Below are positions 1 through 12,400 of a stretch of DNA of 64,000 nucleotides, piece by piece. Each line of letters opens with the position of its first letter. Positions within the stretch are counted from its first letter, which is position 1. Position numbers and translations under genes: made by a program. Source of the stretch: Begonia masoniana (Eukaryota > Streptophyta > Magnoliopsida > Cucurbitales > Begoniaceae); NCBI GenBank assembly GCA_022432975.1, contig CM039512.1:2466519-2530518 (forward strand), written 5' to 3'. The notes under the pieces were generated by a model. It was not told where the DNA came from and searched no databases. It worked only from the letters and a program-made list of their open reading frames with translations.

Positions 1-133
1 CGTTTAGTATTTTTTTAAAAATTAATTTATAAAGTAAAGAAGAAACTGAGATTAATTTTAAAAATATACCAAATGATATTGAATTTATTTAAAAAAATTT
101 CTACATGTTCACTACATCATGGGTAGATAATAA

Positions 134-3100
134 TAGAGGTGAGCAAAAACTGGACCGGTCTGAAGAACAGTATTGGAACCGAAAATTTTGTCCAGTTCTG
201 GGTGGTTTTACACTTTAAAAAATCAAAATTCGGTTGTTTTGTAGGTGAACAGAAAAATTCGGTTCGGTTTTCAGGTTTAGTGAGACAAACCCGAAAAAAC
301 TGAACTGAATTAAGTGAAAACCTGGCTCGCCTCGCTCTCTTCACTTCAGTCTTCAGAATCGTCGCTGGACAGTCGAACGGCGAAGTGCGAACCCTACACC
401 CATCGCCCAGCGCCCAGCCCAGCCCGCAGTCGACGGCTCTCTACTCGCACAGTCGCAGTTCGCAATCGCCGACACCCAACCACTCTCTGTCTTTCTCTGC
501 TCGCACTTCGCAGTTCGCAGTCGCCCGATGCCCAACCACTCTCTGCTCGCACTTCACAGTTCGCAATCGCCGACTTCCGACTTCGACGAAGTCACCGACT
601 TCCAACTTCGACAAAGCCACCGACTTCCGACGAAGGTAAGCAGCTTACAGTAAGTTGCTGGGGTAAATTTTACAATCTTTAAAATCTGATTTTGGCTAAA
701 TTTTCCATTTATGATCCTCATTCATAGGCAATTGAAGATAACGTTGATACAAATTGGATTCAGAGGGGGAATTTAGCTTTCAGCCTTTCACGAAGGTTTT
801 TTTCTTGCTCTACTTTCTTAAAACTGTGTTAGTTGATGTTTGTGTGCAGATTGCATTAGTTGATTTTTGTGTGCAGTGTATTTTTTCGGTTGTTGCACAC
901 TGCGAGTGTGCATTGTTGACGTTTGTGTGTTTGATGTTAATTAGTCATTTATTGATGTTAATGTGTAGTTCTAATTTTAAAATTTTTAGATTGTTAGATT
1001 GTTGGATTTGGCTGATTGATTACGAATTGTTGTGATTTGTATTTTATAGGATGAAAACGGAAAGCACTAATGATAATCAAAATGTAGAGATTCCTTCTAT
1101 GACTAGTTCTAGTGTTAATGTTCGAAGGGAAAGGAAAAATAAATAAGATGTTTTGAATTATTTCGCTATGGATGAAACTAATTCTATAGCAAAATGTAAT
1201 CATTGTGGAAAAATATATGCATGTGATACACTGAGAAATGGGACATCAAACTTGAAAAAACACATCCGTATTTGTGCAAAATTATTGACAAATATAGATG
1301 TGAAGCAAAAGACTTTGAGCTTTTAGAATATGAATAATAAGAGACAACAAATTGCATGTTTTAGTATTGTTACTTGTCGAGAACTACTTGCGAAGATGAT
1401 AATTAACGAAGAATTGTCTTTTAAGTTTGTTAAAAGACAGATCTTTAGAGCATATTCTCAATATCTGCAACCGAAGTTTTTGCTTCCGTCTAGATTTACA
1501 GTTACTCGTGATATTTTGAGTCTTTATGAAAATGAAAAGATGAAATTGAAAGAGTACTTTAGAAGAACATCACAACGAGTATATTTGACGACAGATACAT
1601 GGACTTCTATTCATAATTTAAATTATATGGTTTTAACCGGTCATTACATTGATAGTGATTGGACCACTCATAAGAAGATTTTAAATTTTTGTTTGATTTC
1701 GGATCATAAAGGTGATACAATTAGTAGAGAATTGGAAAGATGTTTGTTTGAATGGAGAATTGAAAATGTGTTGACTGTCACAGTTGACAATGCTTCTTCG
1801 AATAATGTTGCAATTTCATATTTGATCAAAAGTGTTCGAAATTGGAATTGCTTAGTTTTGAATGGACAATACATGCATATGCGATGTTTTGCACACATAT
1901 TGAACTTAATTGTATGTGATTGATTGAAAGATCATCAAGAGGCTATTGATAGAGTACGTAGAGCTGTTAAATATGTTCGATCATCACCTACAATGTTACA
2001 AATTTTTAAGAATTGTGCTGATAATGTTAAAATCGCATGCAAAAGTAGTTTACAAGATAAAATTCTACATATTTGATGTTAGCAAGTGCTGAAAAATTTA
2101 AAAAAGCTTTTGACAAGTTAATGGAAACCGATAGTAATTTCATTGGTGGGTTGAGTGGGGATACATCTCCCACTACAATAGATTGGGGAAATATTAGAAA
2201 ACTTGTTAAGTTTTTAAAATTTTTTTATGATACGACTGTGACTGTTTCAACCTCTTCATATGTGACATCAAATATTTATTTTAGCGAACTTTGCAATTTG
2301 AAATTTGTTATCATGGAGTATGCTGAGTGTGACGATCAATCATTGAAGAAAATAACTATTGGAATGCAAAGAAAATTTGACAAGTACTGGAAAAATTATG
2401 AAAATATTAATTTCTTGATATATATTACAGTTGTCTTAGATCAAAGATGTAAGATAAAGTTTTTCGAACATTGTCTTACAATGTTGGTTGACAATGATAA
2501 CTCTACAAATTTGGTGAGTAAAGTACGAACCGTGATTAACAGATTATATCTTCAATACAAAATAGATTTGGGTTTGAAATATCACAGGATTATAGTATAA
2601 CTAGTGTTGCGACATCTTCATCCACAGGACAAATAACTAGTTCTGCCCACAATAAGCTATTTGAAAAATTTTGTAATCGTCATAGTTAGCGAGATGCTGC
2701 AAGCAAGAGGACGGAAGTTGATCAATACTCATATGAAGAATTGGAAACGTTTTTGGAAAATCAAGATATTTTGACATAGTAGAAATTGAATTCATTGAAA
2801 TATTCAATATTAAGTAAAATTGCAAAAGATGTATTGGTTATTCATATTTCCACAGTTCCCTCAGAGTCAGCTTTCAGTAGTAGTGGACGTGTACTTAATT
2901 ATTTTTGTAGTTCTTTATCACCAAAGACTGTCAAAGCGCTTATTTGCACTCAAAGCTGGATTCGTGAGGAAAGCCATAATTTATAAAACTTTAATAATGT
3001 GATGGATGAGTTTGAAAAATGTATGTTTTAAAATTTATTCTTATTCTTTAGTAATTACTATACATTATATACTTATTTTGGGACTTATATTATTTTGCAG

Positions 3101-3960
3101 ATTTTATATCGCAAGATGAATATGACAAACCAATTAAAATTAGCGAATAGTGAGAACATCTAATTTCATTGTTGTATGTTTGATTGTTTCTACTTCATTT
3201 TCTATTTTTGTATCTTGTAGTGACTACGTGTAATATTTTTTCATTTTTGCAGGGTTGTAGAACAATGACCGATATTTCGTACTATAATGGTTGTAGAAAT
3301 TAGAATGAATGACATGGTAGCTTCACTAACTTTTACCTAGCTTGTATTATTTCCAATGATTTTTATTTTATTGTTGGATAATGGATATTATGCATATTTG
3401 TTGTGTTAAGGACTTGTATATTGTATAACTTCCATTAGTTCCGTATCATCATCTTCTTCAAGGTATAATTATTTAATCTAAGCTTTCAGAATCAAAATGG
3501 TTGAGATTGAGTCCAAATGCTTGCTGAAAAAGATGATTCAGATTTATTCTTTGAGTTGTGTTATGCATTTTTGGAAAATTGAGGCTGAAAATAGAAGTAT
3601 TGTTGATCTTATGAGATTGACTTTCTGTATTCTTTATAACCGTTCGATTTCCAGTTTGTGATTGAAGATTATGAGAAGGGATGTAGATATATAAATATAT
3701 ATATTTTTAATTATTTAGATTATTATTTAAAATTTTTAAACAATGACTGATATTTTTGGAAGATTGACATTTAACTATTTATTATTTTAGTTTGGAATTA
3801 AAAAAAAAAATTGAAGTAGGAAAACCAGAACCGGTTCGGTTCTGGTTTGGTCCTTAAAAAAATTAAAATAGTCCTGGTCTTAAAAATTAAAAACCAAATT
3901 TTATTATTATGGTTCTAATCTTCCTTAAAACCGGACCAGATCAGTTTTTGCTCACCCCTA
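134..3960 (+). mobile_element. hAT-superfamily DNA transposon, degenerate, with 8-bp target duplication
   Basis: The element is 3827 bp. The left end reads tagaggtgagcaaaaactg and the right end, reverse complemented, reads taggggtgagcaaaaactg: 19-bp terminal inverted repeats with one mismatch. It is flanked by a perfect 8-bp duplication, gataataa (126-133 and 3961-3968), the length typical of hAT insertions. The interior carries a broken hAT transposase. The 5' part (about 380-640) holds imperfect short tandem repeats of a cgcagttcgcaatcgcc-like motif. Perfect target duplications and near-perfect ends suggest a fairly recent insertion of a copy that was already defective, or that decayed afterwards. 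Confidence 0.93.
1050..3010 (+). pseudogene. hAT transposase, disrupted by several stops
   Basis: Conceptual translation gives a BED-type zinc finger near 1166-1280 (CNHCGKIY, then SNLKKHI with a trailing RIC). A central transposase body follows (1330-1923 and 2073-2600). The C-terminal hAT dimerisation region at about 2786-2986 has VPSESAFSSSGRVLN and LSPKTVKALICTQSWI. In-frame stops break it near 1144 (TAA), 1324 (TAG) and 1921 (TGA), with others up to 2780, and frame changes are also needed. A full hAT transposase is roughly 650-750 residues, and the pieces add up to about that. It cannot make a functional enzyme as written, though the ends could still be mobilised by an active relative. 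Confidence 0.9.
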
Positions 3961-4770
3961 GATAATAAAAAAATGTTCGTGATTTTTTAAAACTTGTATG
4001 ATTTATTATAATACTTTTATAAAATACTAAAATAAAAGCATAATAAATCGTACACGTGTTAAACAATTATGAAAATTTTCAGATTATATTATCGTTAAGT
4101 AATGAACATGTAGGTAAAAATTTCAAGTGAATCCAATATCGTTTGATAATTTTTTAAATATGGTTTAACGAAATTGTAGATAAAATATCAAAACTGATAA
4201 CAGAATCAAAGTACAAGGTTTGGTTTGCCGGTTATTTTAGTACATAGAGCTAATTGAAATAAAGTGCATAGTACAAAATTAAAATCGATAATTACCTTTA
4301 TTTATTAGTCATCATAATTATATTGATTAATCATGTTATAAATGAAATACACGACTCATTTGATGAATTTTAACACAAAGTAGTTGTTGTTTTGTTAACG
4401 GATAAAGTGTAATTTGTCCCCTACAACTAGGTGAAAAAAATAATTTGCACAGTAAACTCTAATAATAGAATCAAAAACAACCTTAATATATTGATAATGG
4501 ACAATTTACCCCTTACCATCATATTTTCCGTTAAAATGTCACGTTTTTTTCACGTGTCTATTTTTTTTTTCTAAAATACCCCCGTTCCAGAACTGGTTTC
4601 TGCAATAATCGCCATTGAAACCTTCAAATATGAAGTTCTTCCGACGATCTCATTTCCCAATTCAATGGAGTTCTACTCGATTCTTTGTTTCCTAAAAACG
4701 ACAAGAAGAGATTTTCGTCTATTTTCAGATGAAGAGAAGCCATGAAAAAATAGAATAAAATGAAGAAGAA

Positions 4771-5230
4771 CTAACCGTGCAGTAGTGCAGATAAGCTTCC
4801 CATCCCCATGAAATCACACACAAGAAGCTTTTTTTCTCTGCTAAAGCAGTAAGCTCTTAGAGGAACCAAATTTGGATGATTCATTCGTCCAACTATTTCA
4901 ATCTTCTCCCTGAATTCTCCTCTCCGATATCGTCACGTCCTTCAACCTCTTCACCGCCACCGTAGCTCCGACGTCCATTACAGCCTTGTAAGATGTTTCG
5001 AAGGTTCCTTTTCCCAAAACCTCAGCCGAAGCTCTCAGCAAATCCTCCAAATCGAACCCCTTGGTTGCATTTGCGAAGAACACTAGCCTTTTCGCCCCTC
5101 CCACATCTTTTGATTCCTCTTTTGAATTGCCAACAATTGATGATATAGATTGCCCATTTTTGAATCCGCCATTATCGACTTCTGCCGCCGGTTTACCTCT
5201 CGGAGTTTCTGCATAAAAGTGAATCGCCAT
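4771..5230 (-). pseudogene. Captured fragment of a probably inactive LRR receptor kinase
   Basis: The translation begins [18 protein letters not shown] and includes the juxtamembrane and kinase N-lobe signature [19 protein letters not shown], then [15 protein letters not shown]. This matches the plant RLK902/RKL1-type LRR receptor-like kinases. After SERR a frameshift near 4910-4920 moves the sequence to another frame, where [19 protein letters not shown] and [10 protein letters not shown] are readable up to the TAG at 4771-4773. The leucine-rich repeats, transmembrane segment, catalytic loop and C-lobe are missing. The glycine-rich loop reads GKGTFETSY, with the usual Gly replaced by Glu. 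It lies wholly inside the MULE, so it is a captured fragment and not a resident gene. Confidence 0.82.
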
Positions 5231-5259
5231 TAAGTTGGGATTATATAAAGGTGGATAAA

Positions 5260-5480
5260 ATGCAGATAATGAGTTCTTCCGGCAATGAAAATCATAAAAG
5301 TTGGATTATTGTCGTCGATAAAAATGATGGAGGAGATTTAGTAACAGTTCAAAGAGCTGTTGACATGGTTCCTGAAGAGAATACAAAGAGAGTGAAAATT
5401 TTTATTCTTCCAGGAATTTACAGGTAATAAGGAGCAGTTATTAGTGTTGATGGAGGTGGAGAAACTGAAAAGCGAGGAGC
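5260..5480 (+). pseudogene. Captured N-terminal fragment of a pectinesterase
   Basis: An open stretch from the ATG at 5260 encodes [18 protein letters not shown], then AVDMVPEENTKRVKIFILPG and IYR, stopping at TAA 5425. The order VDKNGGGD, VQxAVDxVP, ILPGIYR is the start of the catalytic domain of plant pectin methylesterases. It most resembles the type without a PRO domain, such as QUARTET1. The match ends at TACAG followed by gtaata, which looks like an original exon end plus a few intron bases, so capture was probably from genomic DNA. All catalytic Asp and Arg residues lie downstream of the fragment and are absent. Confidence 0.8.
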
Positions 5481-5718
5481 TTTGAAGGTTTTAATGGCAA
5501 TTATTGTAGAAACCTAGTTATGGAGTAGGGGTAGTTTAGGAAGTAAAAATAGACACGCGAAAAAAACGTGACATTTTAACGAAAAATATAACGGTAGGGA
5601 GTAAATTGCCCATTATCAATACATTAATCTTATTTTTGTCAATTATCGAGTTTACAGTGTAAATTGTCATTTTCACCTAGTTGTAGGAGCTTAAATTGTA
5701 CCTTTATCCCTTGATAAT

Positions 5719-6408
5719 GATATAGAATATAATAACAGTTTTGATAAAAAAAAAATATTCAGGCATAAGTTGTACCATACTAATAAATACAGAGACTACA
5801 TTACACTTTGCTATAGACAAACAAAAATTTATGTACGAGACCATCAAATCAGTGTCACGAAGAATACACTATGTTGCAAGTTAAACAATGTGATATTGAA
5901 TATCTTTTAGCTCGTTTTAAAAAGTTGTTTTTTTATAAAATATTCAAGTATTTTTCAATTAATTTACAAATTTTAATCCCAAATGTTTCGGTTAATTATA
6001 CAATTTTATTAGAATAAAAAAAAATCATTTTAGATTTTTTAATTGTTAAGAAAAAGAAGAAAATGATAAAAATCTTGAGTTCGGAGCCGGACCCACCATA
6101 TTAGCCAAACCTCGGTACCATCTGGGTCTGTCCTCCACGCCATCTTTTAGAGTCGGTGCGTCCTATTTTCCCAATTTTGCCAAGCCCTAGCTTCAATTCC
6201 AATAATACAACTTCAATTGTTTGAAATCAAAGCCGATTTCATTCGATTTTCTCACCGATCGAAGCGAATTCAAGCTTGATTTGGCCATTTTTGGGTTCCA
6301 CGACTCCACGTCTCGCAATTCAGCCATGTTTTGGGAGCTGAGCTGAAACAAAGATAATGGTCGATTTGTTGGCCTTGTTTTATACTTGTTGTTTTATGGG
6401 TTTAAAAA
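5719..6408. other. Intergenic: 5' flank and leader of the MUT9-like kinase gene
   Basis: AT-rich to about 6060, then a more GC-balanced stretch with pyrimidine-rich runs that resembles a promoter and 5' UTR. I see no clear TATA box and no further gene. Confidence 0.4.
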
Positions 6409-9400
6409 ATGTCGGAGCTTCGCCGTGGAGTCCGCCGAGGCCGCGCTAGTGTTGCTCAAAGGCGATTGGAGGCCCGGCCTGCGGGCGATTACATAAGAAC
6501 CCGTGCTGCAGTTGCTAGGGAAGCCGCAGAGGCGAGAACTAGAACGAGGACACGTTTGGAAGCTAGAAAATCGAATATCAAGGATATCGAAGACCAGGTG
6601 ATTGTTGTATCAGAGAGGGACAACGATTTGGCGCTCGATCAGAAAATAAGGTTGCAACGAAAGAAGAAGAGGAAGAAAAGAAGGGTACGATGAACGATAA
6701 TAGTGGTGGCTTGAGTGCTAATAAAGCTGCTGGTCAAGAGGAAGAAGGCAGTACAGCGCCTTTTCCTGAAAGGGTAGATCTTGTTTTTTGTACTCTGTTA
6801 GTTTGTTTTTTTTTGTGCTTTGCACTTCCTGGTTTGCGTTTTTAAGTTAAAACTATTTTTTGATGGTTTCTATTTGGATGAGCGGAGTTCAGATATCTAG
6901 TTTGACTCCGCATTATCATCTTATAATCAATGCTTTGATTGCATTTATTTTATTGTAATTGCAGTACATTTTGTGGTATCCATTTTCAGGTTCAAGTAGG
7001 AGGTTCGCCTATGTATAAAGTAGAGAGAAAGTTGGGTAAAGGAGGATTTGGTCAAGTATTCGTTGGTAGGCGAGCCTCGGGTGGAAATGATCGTATAACG
7101 GGCCCAGGAGCAATGGAGGTAATTAATTCATATTTTCATTATCTTGCTATCATGATTCTTAAGCAGTTCTATATTTTCTGTTGGAAAAAGTAACGATCAT
7201 CTAATATCTGTAAAGGTAATAATTCATGGCTATTGAAAATCGATTGTACACAAAAACATGTTATTGTTTAAACTAATTATCTTTTGTACTTCTGTTGATA
7301 TCAGGTTGCTATTAAATTTGAGCATAGAAACAGCAAAGGTTGTAATTATGGTCCACCTTATGAATGGCAAGTTTACAAGTGAGTACTTTCTAAGTTATTT
7401 TCATATGCATCGTGTCTTGGTTGACATATGAAATTTAATTAAGAATGTCCATGAAATATTTTTTTATTCATCAGCACTCTTGGTGGAAGCCACGGAGTCC
7501 CTAGGGTACACTTCAAAGGAAAGCAAGGGGATTATTACGTAATGGTATGACTAACTAAACTATCTTATTCTAAATTATTTTTTATCACATGCCATAAATA
7601 TCTTGTTTATTACAGGTCATGGATATGCTGGGGCCTAGCTTATGGGATGTATGGAATTCTTCGGGTCAGGCGTGAGTATCTCATCATTAGCTTTGTTACA
7701 CACCCTTATTAATTTTTTATTGCTCTTAATTGTTATGAAAGTCAAACTTTTGTAGTTGAGCATCTTGTATGGGTGTCTTGCTGGGCCATATTGTCGTATG
7801 GTTATAACTAGAGTCACCACTTCTTGTCTTTATCATGTTGGGTGCTTGGGAGTCAATTTCTGCTAGTTGAGGTTTATGCTTGGTAAATCTTGTAAATAAT
7901 AATGTCCTCTGCATAGAGAATTATCAAAAGTAAAAAAATGTTTCTAAAATACAACACGATTAATTTTTCTGGCTAAGTACATATCAGACATCACTTGTTG
8001 GTAGTCATAAACTATTTCAAATTTTTATTATGTAAATCCTTTTGTGGGTGTGATGAGTAGCATCATTTTGTTACCATCACAACACCTCTGCTTCATCATG
8101 CATGTTTCAAGACCCATAAATCTTAATATCAATAAGTTTGTCATGGTTCAACAAGAAGCCATAATATTTTCCGAACTTTTGATTGGACGAGAATCCTAAT
8201 GAACATGCCCTTAAAATATGTCCAGAGGAGAGTCCACAGATATGTCCTACAAATAAGGTTGCTTGTGAAGTTTAGATCTTTTTTCCTCGTTAAGTTGAGT
8301 TCTACAACATCTTTCACATTTTTGTTCTACAACATCTTTCACATTTTTTCTTTATCTTCTTTGGGACGCGAATGAGATGTCATGGGCGAAATTGATTATA
8401 ACAAAGTTGTGTTTGCAGCTTATATGGATTTAATTTTAACCTTTTGCTCTATTTTTCCTGATATGGTAGAATCAAGAAGAAATTTCTAGCCCATGTTTTT
8501 GTTAGGAATACCTGCACCGCACTTCACTCGGTGGCACTTCACTCGGCCAATCCGCCAAATCGGTCGGAACTCCGGTCAAACCCTCCGCCGGGCAGAACCC
8601 TCGGCTGAGTATTCCCAACATGGTGGGTCCCATTCCCCACCAGCAACAAGGTTTAATCTCCAATAATTTCACCATGGGGGAATTTGAACTCTGCATCTCT
8701 ACCTTGGGGGTAGAGGTCCTTTAACCAAGTGGGTCATTCTTCAGCCAATCGGACCCGGGCCCGGTATTAGGGCAAAATGGGCTAACCGAACCGAGCTTAA
8801 CAACCCATCTTTCCTCTCAACCCAGCTGGCCAGCAAGCCCAGGCCAATTGTGGTCTTCTTCTCTAACGATAAACGCAACCCAACACCAGTCCAGTCCCCA
8901 TTACAATCGGCGTCTTCGTTTCGAGCTTGGCAGACCATACCCGATGCAAAACTCCATCGGAAATGAAGAAACGGTGCTGTTCAGAGGCGGTAGAACGGCC
9001 TCTATCGTCGTCGTCTTCTGCCGCAGATGACAACACAGGTTCCAGTTTACATCTAGAGCTCTTCCTGAGCTGTCGGAAGATCCAGTTTCAGCCATCAAGT
9101 GATCGGAAAGCCAAGGTGAACGAATCTGATGAGCAACCGGAGCAGCAGGAAGACAGAGAGGGAAGGGGAACGAGAGTTGAAGAGGAATATGCCCTTCTTC
9201 AACCAATTGGACCGGGTCCAGGGAAGAGTGGGGCCAGCCCACACAAGCTGGGCTTAACAGCCCAGTCACCAATCCAGTTTGGGGGCCAAAATCTTCCAGT
9301 GAGCCCAGCCCGAATTCACCCTCATTGCATACACATTCTGTTGTGGATTCAAGATTTTTAATCCCACCTTGAGGACAATGTGGAACTTTAGGCGGCCGGT

Positions 9401-12400
9401 ATTGTTAGGAATATATTAGTTAAGGGGTAGATTAGGAAATACTATTAAGTGGTTAGGGTTGTTATGAGTTTGTTATTGTGTGGGTTATATACGTGGGGGG
9501 AGATGAGTGATACAAGGAGGATGATATTGAGGGAAAAGTGGGAGAGTGCAGAGGCTCTACAATTCTTCTGTAAATTGGGAGAGAGTGAAGGCTCTAAAAT
9601 TCCTCTACATTTGTGGGTGTGTGGTCCGTTGTATTCTTGTTTCTACCTTTGCTGTAATTGTTTTTTCTGGAAGTGCAGTATATTTGGTGTTTGTTAGAGA
9701 AGGTACAGGATCCCTAACAGTTTTGTCTTTTAAATCACAAAAAAGCACCAAGGATTTTGACTTATGGGTTTTAGTCTACTTTTATGAAATATAATTCCAA
9801 GTGCCTTTTTCTTATTCTTCATTATTCGAAAAAACTGAGCTCAGGTCTCTGACTTCTATTGTTTTCTCAATTCTATGATTTGGTCTGTGTAGAATGTCCT
9901 CAGAAATGGTTGCTTGCATTGCAGTAGAGTCATTGTCAATCCTAGAGAGAATGCACTTCAAAGGGTATGATTCTACTTACCTTTTCTTGTGTAATAGTGC
10001 TGGTTCTTGCAAAGCTTTCTAAAAACATGAAGTGATTTGGAATTTTTTTTGTCTTCTATTTATTTTCTGCATTTCTTTTGATTTGATATTAGCTTATTCA
10101 ATCATAACATACTTCTACTAGTTACGTGCATGGAGATGTAAAACCAGAGAACTTCTTACTTGGTCAGCCTTCGACACCACAAGAGAAAAAGTTGTTTCTT
10201 GTTGACCTTGGATTAGGTAAGAAATTCAATATTATCTATTCTATCTTGTTAAGTTGTATTTATGTGACTTATTTTCTTTATTTGAACCAACTTTATGCAG
10301 CAACAAAGTGGAAAGACAGCTCTAATGGACAACATGTTGAATATGATCAACGCCCTGATATGTTTAGGTGATTAAAAAATTATTTTATTTTATGAGGCAT
10401 TATTCTGCTATAGTGCTACTGACTTTTTATTATCTTGTCATTTCTGCAGAGGAACTGTCCGATATGCGAGCGTCCATGCTCATTTGGGAAGAACTGCTAG
10501 TAGAAGAGATGATCTTGAATCTCTTGCCTACACTCTTATATTTCTCCATCGAGGCAGATTACCTTGGCAAGGCTATCAGGTCTATTATCTTCTTTAGATA
10601 TTGTTTGGGAAGGGTTTAATTGTCTTCTTTTTATTGACTTATTGCAATTAGTGGACATTTTCTTTTGTGCTAGGGTGACAATAAGTCCTTCCTGGTTTGC
10701 AAGAAAAAGATGGCAACCTCTCCTGAGATGTTGTGCTGCTTCTGCCCTCCACCACTTAAGCAATTTCTTGAGATTGTGGTGAACATGAAATTTGATGAAG
10801 AGCCGAATTATTCTAAGTTGATATCTTTGTTCGAGGGTTTGATTGGACCAAATCCAGCTGTGAGGCCCATAAAAACTGACGGTGCTCAAAAGGTTATTTG
10901 AATGATACATTGGCGTCTGGATAAAATCTTCCTTTTTGTATACCTTGTCATTAAATTCTAGTTTTCTGACCATTGTTAGATCATTAGTCAAGTTGGCCAA
11001 AAGAGGGGTAGGTTGAATGTTGAAGAAGAAGAAGAAGATCAGCCAAGGAAAAAGGTCCGTTTAGGTGTTCCTGCCACGCAGTGGATTTCAATTTACAATG
11101 CTAGACTGCCAATGAAACAGAGGTGAAAAGTGCATTTTGGTTGGTTGTATTATTTCCTTTCATTTTCTGCCTCCTCATCTAGAACTGATATGTTTGTTTT
11201 TTCTGCTGCCATGCATATTTGAGATTTACATGATTCTGACTGCCTAGCAAAAATTGAAGTCTCATTTGTCCTGCTAATATATACACACATAATTTGACGT
11301 GGTTTATTTGAACTTTTTGTTTTAATTTCCGCCTCCAATGCTTGTCAGATAGCTCTAACATTGTACGTATTTATTATAATTGGTAGGGAGAGAGTTGTAC
11401 ATATCTTTGTACTTTCATTGGAAAAAAAATTGGAAAAAAAATTGTGGTTGGTTTTATCTTCCTAGGGAGAGAGTTGTACATATCTTTGTACTTTCATTGG
11501 AAAAAAAATTGTGGTTGGTTTTATCTTCCTAGGGAGAGAGTTGTACATATCTTTGTACTTTCATTGGAAAAAAAATTGTGGTTGGTTTTATCTTCCTAGG
11601 GAGAGAGTTGTACATATCTTTGTACTTTCATTGGAAAAAAAATTGTGGTTGGTTTTATCTTCCTAGGGAGAGAGTTGTACATATCTTTGTACTTTCATTG
11701 GAAAAAAAATTGTGGTTGGTTTTATCTTCCTAGGGAGAGAGTTGTACATATCTTTGTACTTTCATTGGAAAAAAAATTGTGGTTGGTTTTATCTTCCTAG
11801 GGAGAGAGTTGTACATATCTTTGTACTTTCATTGGAAAAAAAATTGTGGTTGGTTTTATCTTCCTAGGGAGAGAGTTGTACATATCTTTGTACTTTCATT
11901 GGAAAAAAAATTGTGGTTGGTTTTATCTTCCTAGGGAGAGAGTTAAGTTTCGTTGAAAAAAATTATCCATACTTTAGGAAGCTTCTTTACTTGGCTATGT
12001 TTGGATTAAATTTTTTGCTGCTTTTGTAAAACACAAATTCTTTAAGATTGGTGCTAAATGAATTGATCGATTGTTGTGTGATTAGGTATCATTATAATGT
12101 GGCTGATGCAAGGTTGCCTCAACACGTGGAAAGAGGGATAGCCGATGGTTTACTCATCAGTTGTGTGGCATCTTGCTCCAATCTTTGGGCTCTTATCATG
12201 GATGCGGGAACTGGTTTTACCCACCAAGTTTATGAGCTTTCACCTTTCTTTTTGCACAAGGTTAGTTGTGCTGTGCATTGTATATTTTGGGCTATATTTG
12301 CGTGTATTAGCATCAAAAGTTGAACCTGGAACATTTGAGTAAGTTTGACTTCTGATATACATAGGAATGGATAATGGAACAATGGGAGAAGAACTATTAC

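Larger units (their letters stand above)
69..4165. repeat. Palindromic MITE-like element, split by a hAT insertion
   Basis: The left arm (about 69-133) and right arm (3969 to about 4165) are two halves of one AT-rich inverted-repeat element. Its other copies lie at 43420-43690 and about 54265-54490. Shared landmarks are a motif resembling catgagtagataatg, then ttcgtgattttttaaa, an interior rich in tataaaata, and a mirrored second arm ending in caagtgaatccaatatcg. Removing 134-3968 rejoins the arms in the order seen in the other copies. No coding capacity. The outer limits are approximate. Confidence 0.6.
4400..5709. mobile_element. Pack-MULE: Mutator-like element carrying two host-gene fragments
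   Basis: Long terminal inverted repeats of about 230-240 bp occupy 4400-4635 and 5475-5709. Both arms share, in mirrored order, ggataaag, ctacaactaggtgaaa, ttgataatgg, aatgtcacgtttttttc and the caataat-gccatt-aaaccttcaaa segment, with scattered mismatches. Flanking 9-mers are tttgttaac (4391-4399) and cttgataat (5710-5718), 6 of 9 identical, which fits an aged 9-bp Mutator duplication. There is no transposase. The interior is a receptor-kinase fragment (-) and a pectinesterase fragment (+), head to head with about 30 bp between their ATGs. That is the definition of a Pack-MULE. Confidence 0.8.

Noticed and set aside
314..682. Overlapping open frames at the left of the hAT element
   Set aside because: They arise from GC-rich imperfect tandem repeats in the transposon leader; both strands are open and no domain is recognisable.
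8927..9361. 144-codon open frame in the kinase intron
   Set aside because: It lies inside the retroelement insert, overlaps an open frame on the other strand and shows no recognised family.
11386..11946. Regularly spaced repeats that could suggest a CRISPR array
   Set aside because: The units abut with no variable spacers and lie in a plant intron; this is a minisatellite.
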